In this document: positions 52,609-60,187 of the stretch, piece after piece
Layout: every line of letters begins with the position of its first letter
Position numbering within the stretch: the stretch's first letter is position 1
Assembly (NCBI GenBank): GCA_050015355.1
Contig: JBEKBO010000015.1
Coordinates: 1-62,340, forward strand
Direction of reading: 5' to 3'
DNA length: 62,340 bases
Source: CAWBRT01 sp050015355
GTDB taxonomy: Bacteria; Acidobacteriota; Terriglobia; Terriglobales; Acidobacteriaceae
Position numbers and translations under genes: made by a program
The notes under the pieces: model-generated
What the model saw: only the letters and a program-made list of their open reading frames with translations
Told to the model about the DNA's origin: nothing
The model's database searches: none

Positions 52609-54071
52609 TACCCGGCATCGACTACATCCGAATTCTTCCAGAAATCGTGCTTTCGGTCTTCGGCATGATCGTAATGTTGGCAGACCCGCTGCTGCCTGAG
52701 TATGACAGCCGCAAGTCCATGGGATTCGTCGCGGCTCTCGGATGCCTCTGCGCTCTGTGCGCCACCTTTTATCAGGCGGCATTTCCCGGCACGGCGTTTT
52801 TCAACATGGTGCGGGTCGATGGCTTCAGTGTGTTCTTCCACGTCGTCGTCATCATGGTTGCGCTGATCACTACGCTCAGCTCGTTCGAATACCTGGAAGT
52901 GCAGAAAATCCGCCTCGGCGAGTACTACGGTCTGATCCTGCTCGGCACGGTCGGCATGTGCCTGATGTCCTCTGCCATTGAGTTGGTGCTCATCTTCATT
53001 GCCCTCGAGATCTCTTCCATCGCGACGTACGTGCTTGCGGGCTTCCGCCGCCGCGTCGCCAGCAGCGCGGAGTCGTCCCTCAAATATTTCCTGCTGGGCT
53101 CGTTCGCCACCGCTTTCTTCCTCTACGGCGTCGCACTCATGTTCGGCGCCACCGGCTCGACGAACGTTGACCAGATTGCCGCCGCACTGCGCAACGGGGC
53201 GCCCACGCTGGCGTATATGGCCATGGCCATGATGTTCGTAGGTCTCGGCTTCAAAGTTGCTACCGCGCCATTCCAGGTGTGGACCCCGGATGTCTACGAA
53301 GGCGCTCCGGCGCCGGTCGTGGGGTTCATGTCGACCGCTCCCAAGGCGGCGGCGTTTGCCGTGCTGCTGCGCGTGCTGTTCGGCACCGCCAGCGCAAACG
53401 GATTTTGGGGCCAGCCGCGACCCGGGTGGTTCTGGATGATATGGGTTTCGGCGGCCTTGTCGATGACGCTCGGCAACCTCGGAGCGCTGGTACAATCGAA
53501 TGTTAAGCGCCTGTTGGCCTATTCGTCGATTGCCCATGCCGGATACTTGCTGGTCGCTTTTACCGCCATCCGCGACAGCAGCGCGGGAATCTCTGCCGCG
53601 ATGTTTTACTCCGCATCTTATGCCGCCATGAACGTCGGCGCCTTCGCCGTGGTGAGCCATTTCGCGAGTGCCGGCGAGAAGTACGTGAACGTTGATGATT
53701 ATGCCGGGCTCGGCCGCCGCTCACCCATGCTGGCGGCAGCGTTGACCGTTTTCCTGCTCTCCCTGATCGGAATCCCAATCACCGGCGGATTTCTTGCAAA
53801 ATTTTACGTCTTCACCGCCGCGCTACAGTCGAGCCTTGTGGGCCTCACCATCATCGGCGTCATCAACAGCGCCATCGGCGCGTACTACTATCTGCGCTTG
53901 ATCGTGTTGATGTACATGCGCGAACCGCAGAGCGACGCCCCCGTGCCGCCAATTCCATTTACGGCGGGCCTCGCGATGGTGCTCAGCCTGATCGCCACCA
54001 TTTATCTTGGCGTGCTGCCAGGCCCTGTGCTCAACTTCGCCATTGGCGCGGCCCGTACACTCGTGCGTTGA
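52605..54071 (+). CDS. nuoN: NADH-quinone oxidoreductase subunit N, copy 1
   Basis: A 488-residue antiporter-like subunit next to NuoK. Motifs: IALEISSIATYVLAGFRRR, APFQVWTPDVYEGAPAPVVG, LAYSSIAHAGYLLVAF, and GIPITGGFLAKFYVF. It is the last gene of the plus-strand nuo operon. No strong terminator follows directly, and the converging ATP synthase terminator at 54223 is the nearest hairpin. Confidence 0.97.
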   Translation: MIPGIDYIRILPEIVLSVFGMIVMLADPLLPEYDSRKSMGFVAALGCLCALCATFYQAAFPGTAFFNMVRVDGFSVFFHVVVIMVALITTLSSFEYLEVQKIRLGEYYGLILLGTVGMCLMSSAIELVLIFIALEISSIATYVLAGFRRRVASSAESSLKYFLLGSFATAFFLYGVALMFGATGSTNVDQIAAALRNGAPTLAYMAMAMMFVGLGFKVATAPFQVWTPDVYEGAPAPVVGFMSTAPKAAAFAVLLRVLFGTASANGFWGQPRPGWFWMIWVSAALSMTLGNLGALVQSNVKRLLAYSSIAHAGYLLVAFTAIRDSSAGISAAMFYSASYAAMNVGAFAVVSHFASAGEKYVNVDDYAGLGRRSPMLAAALTVFLLSLIGIPITGGFLAKFYVFTAALQSSLVGLTIIGVINSAIGAYYYLRLIVLMYMREPQSDAPVPPIPFTAGLAMVLSLIATIYLGVLPGPVLNFAIGAARTLVR

Positions 54072-54183
54072 CGATCAAAATCTCCGGAACTGCGGCCACG
54101 GTATATCTTCAGAACTCCCACATCTGCTAACTGCGGCAGATGTGGGGCACCATGCAAGAGTGTGTGCTGGGATGCGCGTCTAC

Positions 54184-54215
54184 TTGACGTTGCCTCCAAT
54201 TGACGTTGCCTCCAA
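54184..54215. repeat. 16-base tandem duplication near the convergent terminator
   Basis: TTGACGTTGCCTCCAA occurs at 54184-54199 and again at 54200-54215, identical. The copies begin 113 bases after nuoN and end 7 bases before the terminator stem. Confidence 0.85.
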
Positions 54216-54222
54216 AAGCAAA

Positions 54223-54246
54223 GGGCCTCCCACAGAGAGGAGGCCC
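54223..54246 (-). terminator. Terminator of the F0-ATP synthase operon
   Basis: GGGCCTCC (54223-54230) pairs perfectly with GGAGGCCC (54239-54246). On the minus strand the stem is followed by TTTGCTTTTGG, a T-rich tract, so it serves the gene ending at 54284. Confidence 0.75.
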
Positions 54247-54283
54247 CATACCAATACAAGTTCAAAAGACTCTGCCGGGCGAA

Positions 54284-54598
54284 CTACACTACCTTGGCGA
54301 AGATTACGACGAGCGTAAACAACACCAGCGATTCGATGAAGGCCAACCCAAGAATCATGGCAAGCTGAATTCCGGCGCGAGCAGAAGGATTGCGCGCCAT
54401 GCCTTCGCAGGCAGCCGAGCCGACCCTGCCCTGACCGAGGGCAGCCATTCCGGCGGCAATGGCCATGCCGAAGCCGGAGGCGATAGCGACCCAGTTAACG
54501 GGTTTGGCCGCTTCAGCGGCAGGTGTTTGCGCAAAGGCGGGCGTCACCATCATCGAGAGGGCCACGACCGTCAGCAGAACGAACATTAGTTTACGCAT
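54284..54598 (-). CDS. atpE: ATP synthase F0 subunit c with N-terminal signal peptide
   Basis: A 104-residue protein. Residues 1-23 form a signal peptide-like segment (basic start, hydrophobic core, AFA then Q), which most bacterial c subunits lack. The mature hairpin has MAALGQGRVGSAACEG then MARNPSARAG in the loop. The ion-binding carboxylate is Glu89 in GLAFIESLVLF. Gln56 and Ser90 match sodium-type sites, but the Thr and Tyr expected there are Leu and Phe, so proton use is likelier. It is last in the operon. Confidence 0.92.
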   Translation of the reverse strand: MRKLMFVLLTVVALSMMVTPAFAQTPAAEAAKPVNWVAIASGFGMAIAAGMAALGQGRVGSAACEGMARNPSARAGIQLAMILGLAFIESLVLFTLVVIFAKVV

Positions 54599-54751
54599 TG
54601 TCTTGCTCCTGTAAATGCCCCGTGGGGCTGAGTGTCGCTGCCAGTGGGTGGTTGGCGCCCTCCACTGCGACGCCCTCACGCTTGCAGCGAAAACCAAACT
54701 TGAAAACTCATGGCTGATGTCTAGCAGCCTGACCCGAGCCTGCAAAGCGAC

Positions 54752-55483
54752 CTAGTGTTCGTGCGCTACAGCCTCACCCAGATACACCATCGACAGCAAC
54801 ATAAAGATATAGGTCTGGATGAATGCCACGCCGATGTGCAGGCCCATGAAAATTACGGGCACTCCAATCGGCATCAAGGAAAAGAACACCAATGTCACCA
54901 TATCTCCGGCAAACATGTTGGCATAAAGACGGACAGTGAGTGAAAGAATTCGTGCCAGGTGGCTGCAGATTTCAATGGGAGGAATCAACCACCAAAGCCA
55001 TACCGTCGGCCCCAAAAAGTGCTTGATATAGCCCGCGCCGTTGGTACGGATACCATTGTAGTGATAGTAAAACCACGTTACGAGGGCACAACCCAGCGGC
55101 ACCGAGGGCACTCCCGTCGGAGTTTCAAAAAACGGCACCAGCCCAAGCAGATTGCAGGAAATGATGAACAGTCCCAGTATGGATATATATGGAACGTATC
55201 GCTGATAATCATGCCCGATGATCTCGTGGCACGAATCGCTGACAAAGCCATCGAGACTCTCCATCGTGTGCTGGAGGCCGCCCGGCTTCTCGACCGAGAG
55301 CCGCGAGCGCACGATGAGAAACAGCAGCACAAGCAGGAGGGCAACCAGTATCTGCATCGCCACATAATTTGGAATGGGCTCGCTCGGGTGTTTGACGGGA
55401 ATTCCCAACGTGTGCAGCAACGCCGCGACGGGAGCCGCAAAGAGCCGGTTCAGAAGCGCAGTAAAAGGAAGTAGTGGTTCCAT
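54752..55483 (-). CDS. atpB: ATP synthase F0 subunit a
   Basis: A 243-residue membrane protein that forms the ion half-channels next to the c ring. The essential Arg185 lies in LSLTVRLYANMFAGD, and helix segments IPPIEICSHLARIL and GLHIGVAFIQTYIFMLL are typical. It is followed by atpE. Subunit b and the F1 genes are not adjacent. Confidence 0.96.
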   Translation of the reverse strand: MEPLLPFTALLNRLFAAPVAALLHTLGIPVKHPSEPIPNYVAMQILVALLLVLLFLIVRSRLSVEKPGGLQHTMESLDGFVSDSCHEIIGHDYQRYVPYISILGLFIISCNLLGLVPFFETPTGVPSVPLGCALVTWFYYHYNGIRTNGAGYIKHFLGPTVWLWWLIPPIEICSHLARILSLTVRLYANMFAGDMVTLVFFSLMPIGVPVIFMGLHIGVAFIQTYIFMLLSMVYLGEAVAHEH

Positions 55484-55597
55484 TCGGATATCGTTGCAAT
55501 CAGGCTAGGCCAGTTTCGCAATAGGTACATCCCGCAAAGCAGCCGGGCGACGAGCCCGGCGTTGACAGCTCCGGGATACACCTAGTCTGAAACCGCC

Positions 55598-56065
55598 TTA
55601 TAGTCCGCGCCGGAAGGCGCCAAATACCTCGTAAACAGCCTCGCAAAGCAAGGCGGGAACGGGCACACACAAGCCAACCAGGTACCCGTAAAGGCCCCTT
55701 TGGGAACATCTGAATATAGCATACGATCCCAGCGCCACCAAAAGGATGCGGGCAGTAAAGCGGAAAACGATAATGCCTCCGCGCTCGCGGCTTTGCCCGG
55801 TAGTAATGCGCTCGCCCAGAGCGTTCACCGCTTGCGTCAGCCAGCGGAAATTGTGCCATGAGAGGGCGACGCCCAGAGTGGCGCCGAGTGCAACCGCCAA
55901 CCCGAATCTCAGCGCCGAACCCGCAATGATGGCGATCCCGATGACGCCGATGGTGCGCTGCATGCGCCAGACCGCGCGGTCGTAGAAGGCCTCCGAAAGG
56001 CGCGCGCCCAGAGTTGCAGACGCCTGACTGTCGGGCGCCGACGCAGGTTGTTCATTCTCGTTCAT
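55598..56065 (-). CDS. atpI: ATP synthase I-like membrane protein
   Basis: A 155-residue protein with a polar N-terminus and four hydrophobic segments (about 38-58, 60-72, 101-117, 124-140). Position upstream of atpB and the four-helix pattern match AtpI, which aids c-ring assembly or ion supply. Sequence conservation of AtpI is low, so the call relies on context. It overlaps the upstream small gene by 14 bases. Confidence 0.7.
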   Translation of the reverse strand: MNENEQPASAPDSQASATLGARLSEAFYDRAVWRMQRTIGVIGIAIIAGSALRFGLAVALGATLGVALSWHNFRWLTQAVNALGERITTGQSRERGGIIVFRFTARILLVALGSYAIFRCSQRGLYGYLVGLCVPVPALLCEAVYEVFGAFRRGL

Positions 56066-56306
56066 TGAAAGAAGAGAGTGCCATGCGGATCATTTTGATG
56101 AAGCCGACGATGGCGCCAAAAATCAGCCCTGCCAGGTAAATCCAGTGTTGATGCAGCCAGTGGTCGAGCGCCAGACCGATCAGGTATCCAACAATAACGG
56201 CCGCCGGAAGGATAAATCCTATCTCCGAGTAGCGGGCCAGCAGAACCAGCGGATCTTTGTTTTTCTTGCCTTCCGAATGCTTGGAGTCGCTGTCATCCAT
56301 GGCCAA
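56052..56306 (-). CDS. AtpZ-like small ATP synthase accessory protein
   Basis: An 84-residue protein with two helices (about 27-48 and 58-76). IGFILPAAVIVGYLIGLALD, then HWIYLAGLIFGAIVGFIKMI match AtpZ/AtpQ-type proteins that precede atpI and atpB. Together with AtpI these are thought to form a small magnesium or calcium channel-like unit. Start at ATG 56306 or 56300. It overlaps atpI. Confidence 0.75.
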   Translation of the reverse strand: MAMDDSDSKHSEGKKNKDPLVLLARYSEIGFILPAAVIVGYLIGLALDHWLHQHWIYLAGLIFGAIVGFIKMIRMALSSFNERE

Positions 56307-56325
56307 GCAAGGCTAGCAGTTATGC

Positions 56326-56422
56326 CCCCGGCTACGCAAACGGCGCTGCCTTACAAAACCTTGGCTGGGAGCCAAGGCTGCGACTGGTTGTACCCCGGCT
56401 AGGCAAACGGCGGCGCTGCCTT
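56326..56422. repeat. Short direct repeat in the tatA-atpZ spacer
   Basis: CCCCGGCTACGCAAACGGC with GCTGCCTT (56326-56352) recurs as CCCCGGCTAGGCAAACGGC with GGCGCTGCCTT (56393-56422). The unit is imperfect. Confidence 0.55.
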
Positions 56423-56465
56423 CTCGCAGAATGAAACGATGGGACTTTCGTGGCCAGGAGTGCGG

Positions 56466-56666
56466 TTACGCCTTAGGTCCGGCTTCCGTCTTTGCCGTTA
56501 AGTTGTCGACGGGCTTGGCTTCCTCGTCGCTGAGGCTTTTCTTGAAAGAGCGAATTCCTTCCCCTAACCCCTTGCCCAGTTCCGGAAGCTTTTTGGGTCC
56601 AAAAACGAGCAGGGCTATGAAAAGAATCACAATAAGATGCATCGGTTGAAACAAGCCTTCAAACAT
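56466..56666 (-). CDS. tatA: Twin-arginine translocase subunit TatA
   Basis: A 66-residue protein with one membrane helix (about 5-21), the hinge FGPKKLPELGKGLGEG at 22-37 and an amphipathic helix to about 45, then an acidic tail. It oligomerises to form the Tat pore for folded, cofactor-bearing proteins. tatB and tatC are not nearby. It sits between the second nuoN and the ATP synthase genes. Confidence 0.92.
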   Translation of the reverse strand: MFEGLFQPMHLIVILFIALLVFGPKKLPELGKGLGEGIRSFKKSLSDEEAKPVDNLTAKTEAGPKA

Positions 56667-56776
56667 TACCAGTACCTCAAAGACATTATACGCTTGACCT
56701 ATGTAAGCGGCTCCGAGTTCGTGAACAGGCAACAAGCCGGAACCGCGACCGCTTCCGGCTCACATCTTGCGTTTGT

Positions 56777-58306
56777 CTACTTGACAAGCTGAGCGATTGA
56801 GTTCAGGGGGCCGCTATTCAGCGACCAATACACGGCTTGGATGAACAGGTTCGGAAAAATTCCGATTCCGATCGTGCCCACTCCGGCGATCGTGAGCGCA
56901 AGGCGCATCCCCGGACCAACGTGAACCGGCTCGGCATCGACCGCCTGCTTCATGAACATCGCATTGGCGACCTTCATGTAGTAGTACAAGCCAATCACGG
57001 CATAGAGCACGGCGATGGTAGCCAGCGTGTAATGTCCCGTCTGCACCAGGCTGAGGAAGATGAAGTACTTCCCGAGGAATCCGGCGAATGGCGGAATGCC
57101 GGCCAGCGACAACAGGAAGGCCAGCATCAGCAGGGCTTCGGTCGGGGCCTTGAAAAACAATCCGTTGATGTCTTCAATATCGTCGCCGATGATATTCCGG
57201 CGGCGTAGAGAGGTGATGACGGCGAAAGCGCCGAGGTTCATGAAGGTGTACACCAACAGGTACACCAGGATTCCCTGAATGCCGGTCTGGTTCTCTTTGC
57301 CGTCGCTGGCGACCAGGCCGAGCAGCATGTAACCGACATGAGCGATCGAGGAATATGCAAGCAGCCGCTTCAGGTTCGTCTGGGTGATCGCCGCCAGGTT
57401 ACCGCCCGTCATGGTCGCGACCGAAACGAAGATCAGCAGCGGAATATACATGGTCCGCAGCGGATAAAGCGCAAACAGGAAGATGCGCAACAGCATCGCC
57501 CATGCCGCGGCCTTCACTGCCACCGACATGAACCCGGTAACACTGGTTGGCGCTCCTTCGTAAGCGTCGGGCGCCCATTGATGGAATGGAACGGCTGCGA
57601 TCTTGAACAGCAGGCCGGTCGCGGTGGTGATCAGTGCCAGTATGATCACCGGGTCGCGGGGATTCGTGGCGATACGGGCCTGTAGCGCGATGCCGATCTC
57701 GGCAAGATTGGTGGAACCGGAAAGACCGTAGAGCAGCGACAATCCATAGGCGAAGATGCCGGATGAAAAAGCGCCCAGCAACAGATACTTCAGCGCTGCT
57801 TCATTGGAGCGCTTATCACGGCGCAGGAAGCCGACCAGCACGTAGGTCGACAAGGCCATCAGCTCAAGCCCAATGAACAGAAGCACCAGATCGAAGCCGC
57901 AAGCCATGCACATCATGCCAACGACGGAGAACAGGATCAGTGCGTAAAATTCGCCATGCGATTCGCGCTCGATTTCCAGGTAACGCACCGACATCAGGAT
58001 CGCCACCGCCGCTCCCACCAGGAACAGGTAGAAGAAGTAAATGGCGATGCGGTCCATCAGAACCCCGCCAAAAAATCCTGAGCGGAACGTAATCGCCTGG
58101 CTGTGTAAGGCGAATTGGATCTTGTAAACTCCGGCGGCGGAGAAGCACAAGCCCAGTAAGGCAGTCACGGCATTCAAGCGCTTCCACTCGGCTGGCAAGA
58201 TCAAATCGATCAGCAGGATCCCCAGCGCGAACAGTGTGAGCAGCACGATCGGCAGCGATAGCAGGTAATCGGAGCTGGAGAAGTATTGTGAGATCGGCGT
58301 TGCCAC
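56777..58306 (-). CDS. nuoN: NADH-quinone oxidoreductase subunit N, copy 2
   Basis: A 509-residue antiporter-like subunit, clearly homologous to but distinct from the copy at 52605. Motifs: FIGLELMALSTYVLVGFLRR, AVPFHQWAPDAYEGAPTSVT, LAYSSIAHVGYMLLGL, and GIPPFAGFLGKYFIF. It ends the minus-strand nuo block and is followed by tatA. The divergence from copy 1 suggests an old duplication or separate acquisition rather than a recent copy. Confidence 0.96.
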   Translation of the reverse strand: MATPISQYFSSSDYLLSLPIVLLTLFALGILLIDLILPAEWKRLNAVTALLGLCFSAAGVYKIQFALHSQAITFRSGFFGGVLMDRIAIYFFYLFLVGAAVAILMSVRYLEIERESHGEFYALILFSVVGMMCMACGFDLVLLFIGLELMALSTYVLVGFLRRDKRSNEAALKYLLLGAFSSGIFAYGLSLLYGLSGSTNLAEIGIALQARIATNPRDPVIILALITTATGLLFKIAAVPFHQWAPDAYEGAPTSVTGFMSVAVKAAAWAMLLRIFLFALYPLRTMYIPLLIFVSVATMTGGNLAAITQTNLKRLLAYSSIAHVGYMLLGLVASDGKENQTGIQGILVYLLVYTFMNLGAFAVITSLRRRNIIGDDIEDINGLFFKAPTEALLMLAFLLSLAGIPPFAGFLGKYFIFLSLVQTGHYTLATIAVLYAVIGLYYYMKVANAMFMKQAVDAEPVHVGPGMRLALTIAGVGTIGIGIFPNLFIQAVYWSLNSGPLNSIAQLVK

Positions 58307-58447
58307 GATCTTTATTATCCCTTCAAGCTCCCGGCACGTTATCGAAATGGCCGGAAGGCAATATCGTTACCCCAAAACCCTGGGGCCAAGAGGCTGCGAA
58401 AAACCGGCTTCGGCGCGTTTCCCCGCAACCTGCGAAACGCCAGAGCG

Positions 58448-60115
58448 TTACTTCTTCCCTGGCTGGGCCAACGGGGCCGTGGTTGCAGCCACGACTATGT
58501 TGGCGGTGATCTTCGGCGCGGCGGCATCAGTCTTGGTCTCCGCCTTCGGAGCAGGGGCCGGAACGGTCAGCGCCGGAGCCGCAGCGTTGTAATACCCGTT
58601 GCTGTTGATGCGCTCCACCATTTCGGTCACGGGCTGATCGAGGATGCGGAACAACGGCTTCGGATAGAGGCCGATCCAGAACGCGCAGATGATCAACGGG
58701 ACAAAGGTCGCCAGCTCGCGCGGCGTAAGGTCGAGCAGCTTTTCATTCTTCGGATTGGTCACCGGACCGAAGAAAACACGCTGATAGAGCCAGAGCAGAT
58801 AGGCCGCCCCGAGAACAACACCGGGAACCGCCCAGGCCGCCCATGTAGGGTTAGCCATGAACGTGCCTTGCAAAATCGTGAACTCGCCCACGAAGCCGTT
58901 CAGCAGCGGCAATCCCAGCGACGACATGAACATGATCAGCGTGACGGTGGCGTAAATCGGCATCACGGTTGAAATACCGCCGTACTCGGCGATGTCGCGC
59001 GTGTGACGCCGCTCATAAAGAATGCCGACGATCAAGAACAGTGCGCCGGTCGAAATACCGTGGTTAATCTGTTGTATGACGGAACCGGCAATGCCGGCCT
59101 GGTTCAGCGCGAAAATGCCGAGGGTGCAGAAGCCGAGGTGGCTCACGGACGAGTACGCCACCAGCTTCTTCATATCCTTTTGCATCAGCGAAACCAGCGC
59201 GCCGTAGATGATGCCGATCAGCGACAGCGCGACCAGCCATCCGCGCAAAACCGGGAACTTAATCACCGACGGAAAGAACGGCAGCGAGAAACGTATCAAG
59301 CCGTACGTTCCCATCTTCAGCAGAACGCCGGCCAGAATCACGGAGCCTGCGGTCGGCGCTTCCACATGAGCATCCGGCAACCAGGTGTGGAACGGGAACA
59401 TCGGCACCTTGATCGCGAATCCGATGAAGAAGCCGAGGAACAGGATCACGCCAGCGGCGTCGCCATAGACCGCCGGAATCTGCGGAGCCGTGCGGTAGAG
59501 CGAGAGCAGGTCAAAGGTGTAAACGCCCGTCACCCGGTGATGGAAGAAATACAGGAACAGGATTCCCAGCAGCATGAGCACTGAGCCGGCCAGCGTGTAG
59601 AGGAAGAACTTGATGGCCGCATAAAGCTTGCGTGGGCCGCCCCAGATGCCGATGAGCAGGTACATCGGAACCAGCATCGCTTCCCAGAAGACGAAGAACA
59701 GGAAGAGATCGAGGGCCATGAAGACGCCAAGCATGCCGGTCTGCAGCACCAGGAACCAGACGTAGTATTCCTTCACGCGGACCTGAATCGCCTCCCATGA
59801 GGAGAGGATCGAGATGGCGCCCAGCAGCGTGGTGAGCATGATCAGCAGGAATGAAATCCCGTCGATGCCGAGCGAGTAACCGGCTCCGATCGTCGGAATC
59901 CAGTTGTTCTGCCCGCCTTCCACGAACTTGAATCCCGGCTGGTCCTTAACGGCCCAGAACCATGGGACCAGCGGCAACGATACGGCAAAGCCGATCATCG
60001 CGAAGATGTTCCCCAGCCAGCGGATCGCGTTCGTGTTTTCCTTCGGAACGAACAGGAGAACAATTGCCCCGACCAGAGGGGTAAATAAAATGATTGAGAG
60101 GATGTGGCTATACAT
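58448..60115 (-). CDS. nuoM: NADH-quinone oxidoreductase subunit M, copy 2
   Basis: A 555-residue antiporter-like subunit. GFAIKVPMFPFHTWLPDAHV, LLKMGTYGLIRFS, and YSSVSHLGFCTLGIFALNQA are conserved. Unlike copy 1, its neighbours are separated by gaps (141 and 72 bases) rather than overlaps. The C-terminal tail is Ala/Pro-rich (ALTVPAPAPKAETKTDAAAP). Confidence 0.96.
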   Translation of the reverse strand: MYSHILSIILFTPLVGAIVLLFVPKENTNAIRWLGNIFAMIGFAVSLPLVPWFWAVKDQPGFKFVEGGQNNWIPTIGAGYSLGIDGISFLLIMLTTLLGAISILSSWEAIQVRVKEYYVWFLVLQTGMLGVFMALDLFLFFVFWEAMLVPMYLLIGIWGGPRKLYAAIKFFLYTLAGSVLMLLGILFLYFFHHRVTGVYTFDLLSLYRTAPQIPAVYGDAAGVILFLGFFIGFAIKVPMFPFHTWLPDAHVEAPTAGSVILAGVLLKMGTYGLIRFSLPFFPSVIKFPVLRGWLVALSLIGIIYGALVSLMQKDMKKLVAYSSVSHLGFCTLGIFALNQAGIAGSVIQQINHGISTGALFLIVGILYERRHTRDIAEYGGISTVMPIYATVTLIMFMSSLGLPLLNGFVGEFTILQGTFMANPTWAAWAVPGVVLGAAYLLWLYQRVFFGPVTNPKNEKLLDLTPRELATFVPLIICAFWIGLYPKPLFRILDQPVTEMVERINSNGYYNAAAPALTVPAPAPKAETKTDAAAPKITANIVVAATTAPLAQPGKK

Positions 60116-60187
60116 TTCTAAATTCCGTCCGTGACGTTTCCCGTCGAATCAACTGGTTTACCCGCGCCGAAAGGCGCAGGCAGCGCC

